From contig JANPWX010000215.1 in assembly GCA_024734555.1 (NCBI GenBank), forward strand, positions 4,465,049 through 4,529,048: DNA of 64,000 nt. Reading direction: 5' to 3'. The position numbers were made by a program, and so were the translations under genes. The notes under the pieces are model-generated. The model did not search any database. It was not told the DNA's origin and saw nothing but the letters and a program-made list of their open reading frames with translations. The stretch is from Trochalopteron elliotii (Eukaryota; Chordata; Aves; Passeriformes; Leiothrichidae). Shown piece after piece: positions 63,522 through 64,000 of the stretch; position 1 is the first letter of the stretch, and every line of letters begins with the position of its first letter.

Positions 63522-64000
63522 TCACAGTACTGCCAATAGCTATAAAAAATAGAACAGTCCTTTGTTTCCAGGAGTACCTAAAATTACTGAACAAAATGGT
63601 GTAGCATTTGTGAGTCCCTGGTGAGTGGTGGTAGCAGTGCTGTGCAATGTGCACGTGCACCAACACAGAGCAGCCTGTGATCATGAAGGCAGATGATTGT
63701 GTGCCAAAGAATGTTTTAATTATACTGGCATCTAATCAAAACTTGAAAGGGCTAATTAGAGCCTGTGACACCTCGTTCAGTATAAAGAAGGATCTGCTTT
63801 AAACTTCAGACCTAGACTTATAATCAGTATATAAACTTTTATATACTTAGCTTTATGGCTCCAATCTATTTCAGCCCCTCAATTGTCCCTAATAAAATAA
63901 ATAAAAGGAAGTTCTCAGGCAAAAAAAAGTTTTGCTAACTTTATATAATTTTAATATTGCAATGTAAAATAACAATCATAGGACCTTCCGACCAAGAATC
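63522..64000. other. Terminal segment, no gene recognised
   Basis: AT-rich sequence with one 12-bp palindrome GTGCACGTGCAC (63649-63660) that contains a CACGTG E-box. If the minus-strand exons are real this would be an intron or upstream exon sequence of that gene. Confidence 0.5.

Noticed and set aside
63649..63660. GTGCACGTGCAC palindrome as a functional E-box
   Set aside because: CACGTG is short and no promoter or gene start is evident nearby.
1..64000. CRISPR arrays, bacterial operons or phage-like systems
   Set aside because: Exon-intron structure, CR1 and LTR repeats and AT-rich introns show vertebrate DNA; no regularly spaced repeats were seen.

Overview
The window is vertebrate genomic DNA: AT-rich, mostly intronic, with short exons bounded by GT-AG splice sites. 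It holds the + strand aryl hydrocarbon receptor gene (AHR, the avian AHR1 type) from exon 2 to the end of the 3' UTR. A bird source is inferred from three things: the encoded protein closely matches what I recall of avian AHR1, intron 5 carries the 3' end of a CR1 LINE, and intron 8 carries an LTR-type repeat of a kind common in bird genomes. The species cannot be named from sequence alone.

Layout: positions 1-480 are very GC/CpG-rich. They are probably the downstream part of the promoter/exon 1 CpG island, but exon 1 itself (start codon and first basic/NLS residues) lies outside the window. Intron 1 runs to 7522. Exon 2 (7523-7710) encodes nearly all of the bHLH domain. A 30.4 kb intron 2 follows. 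Exons 3-11 are at 38091-38206, 41679-41768, 43570-43693, 47826-47956, 48821-49023, 50667-50776, 53106-53247, 54051-55308 and 57146-57301, with the stop codon at 57299-57301. All junctions keep frame and give 839 residues including the Thr codon split between exons 1 and 2. If exon 1 adds 18 whole codons the protein is about 857 aa, and PAS-B numbering then coincides with human numbering. The 3' UTR is about 3 kb, with the most likely distal poly(A) signal at 60242-60247.

Functionally the exons build one protein: bHLH (DNA binding and ARNT dimerisation), PAS-A (dimerisation), PAS-B (ligand and HSP90 binding), then a long acidic and Gln-rich transactivation region, nearly all in exon 10. The two PAS-B residues that set dioxin sensitivity in birds are Ile325 and Ala381 here (chicken positions 324 and 380). 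This is the Ile/Ala 'type 2' combination, associated with intermediate sensitivity.

Downstream of AHR (60270-64000) is mostly featureless AT-rich sequence. At 63019-63521 on the minus strand two adjacent open segments look like the 3' coding end of an unidentified gene or a decayed copy; this is the least explained part of the window. Other structure consists of simple repeats and several perfect inverted repeats in introns.
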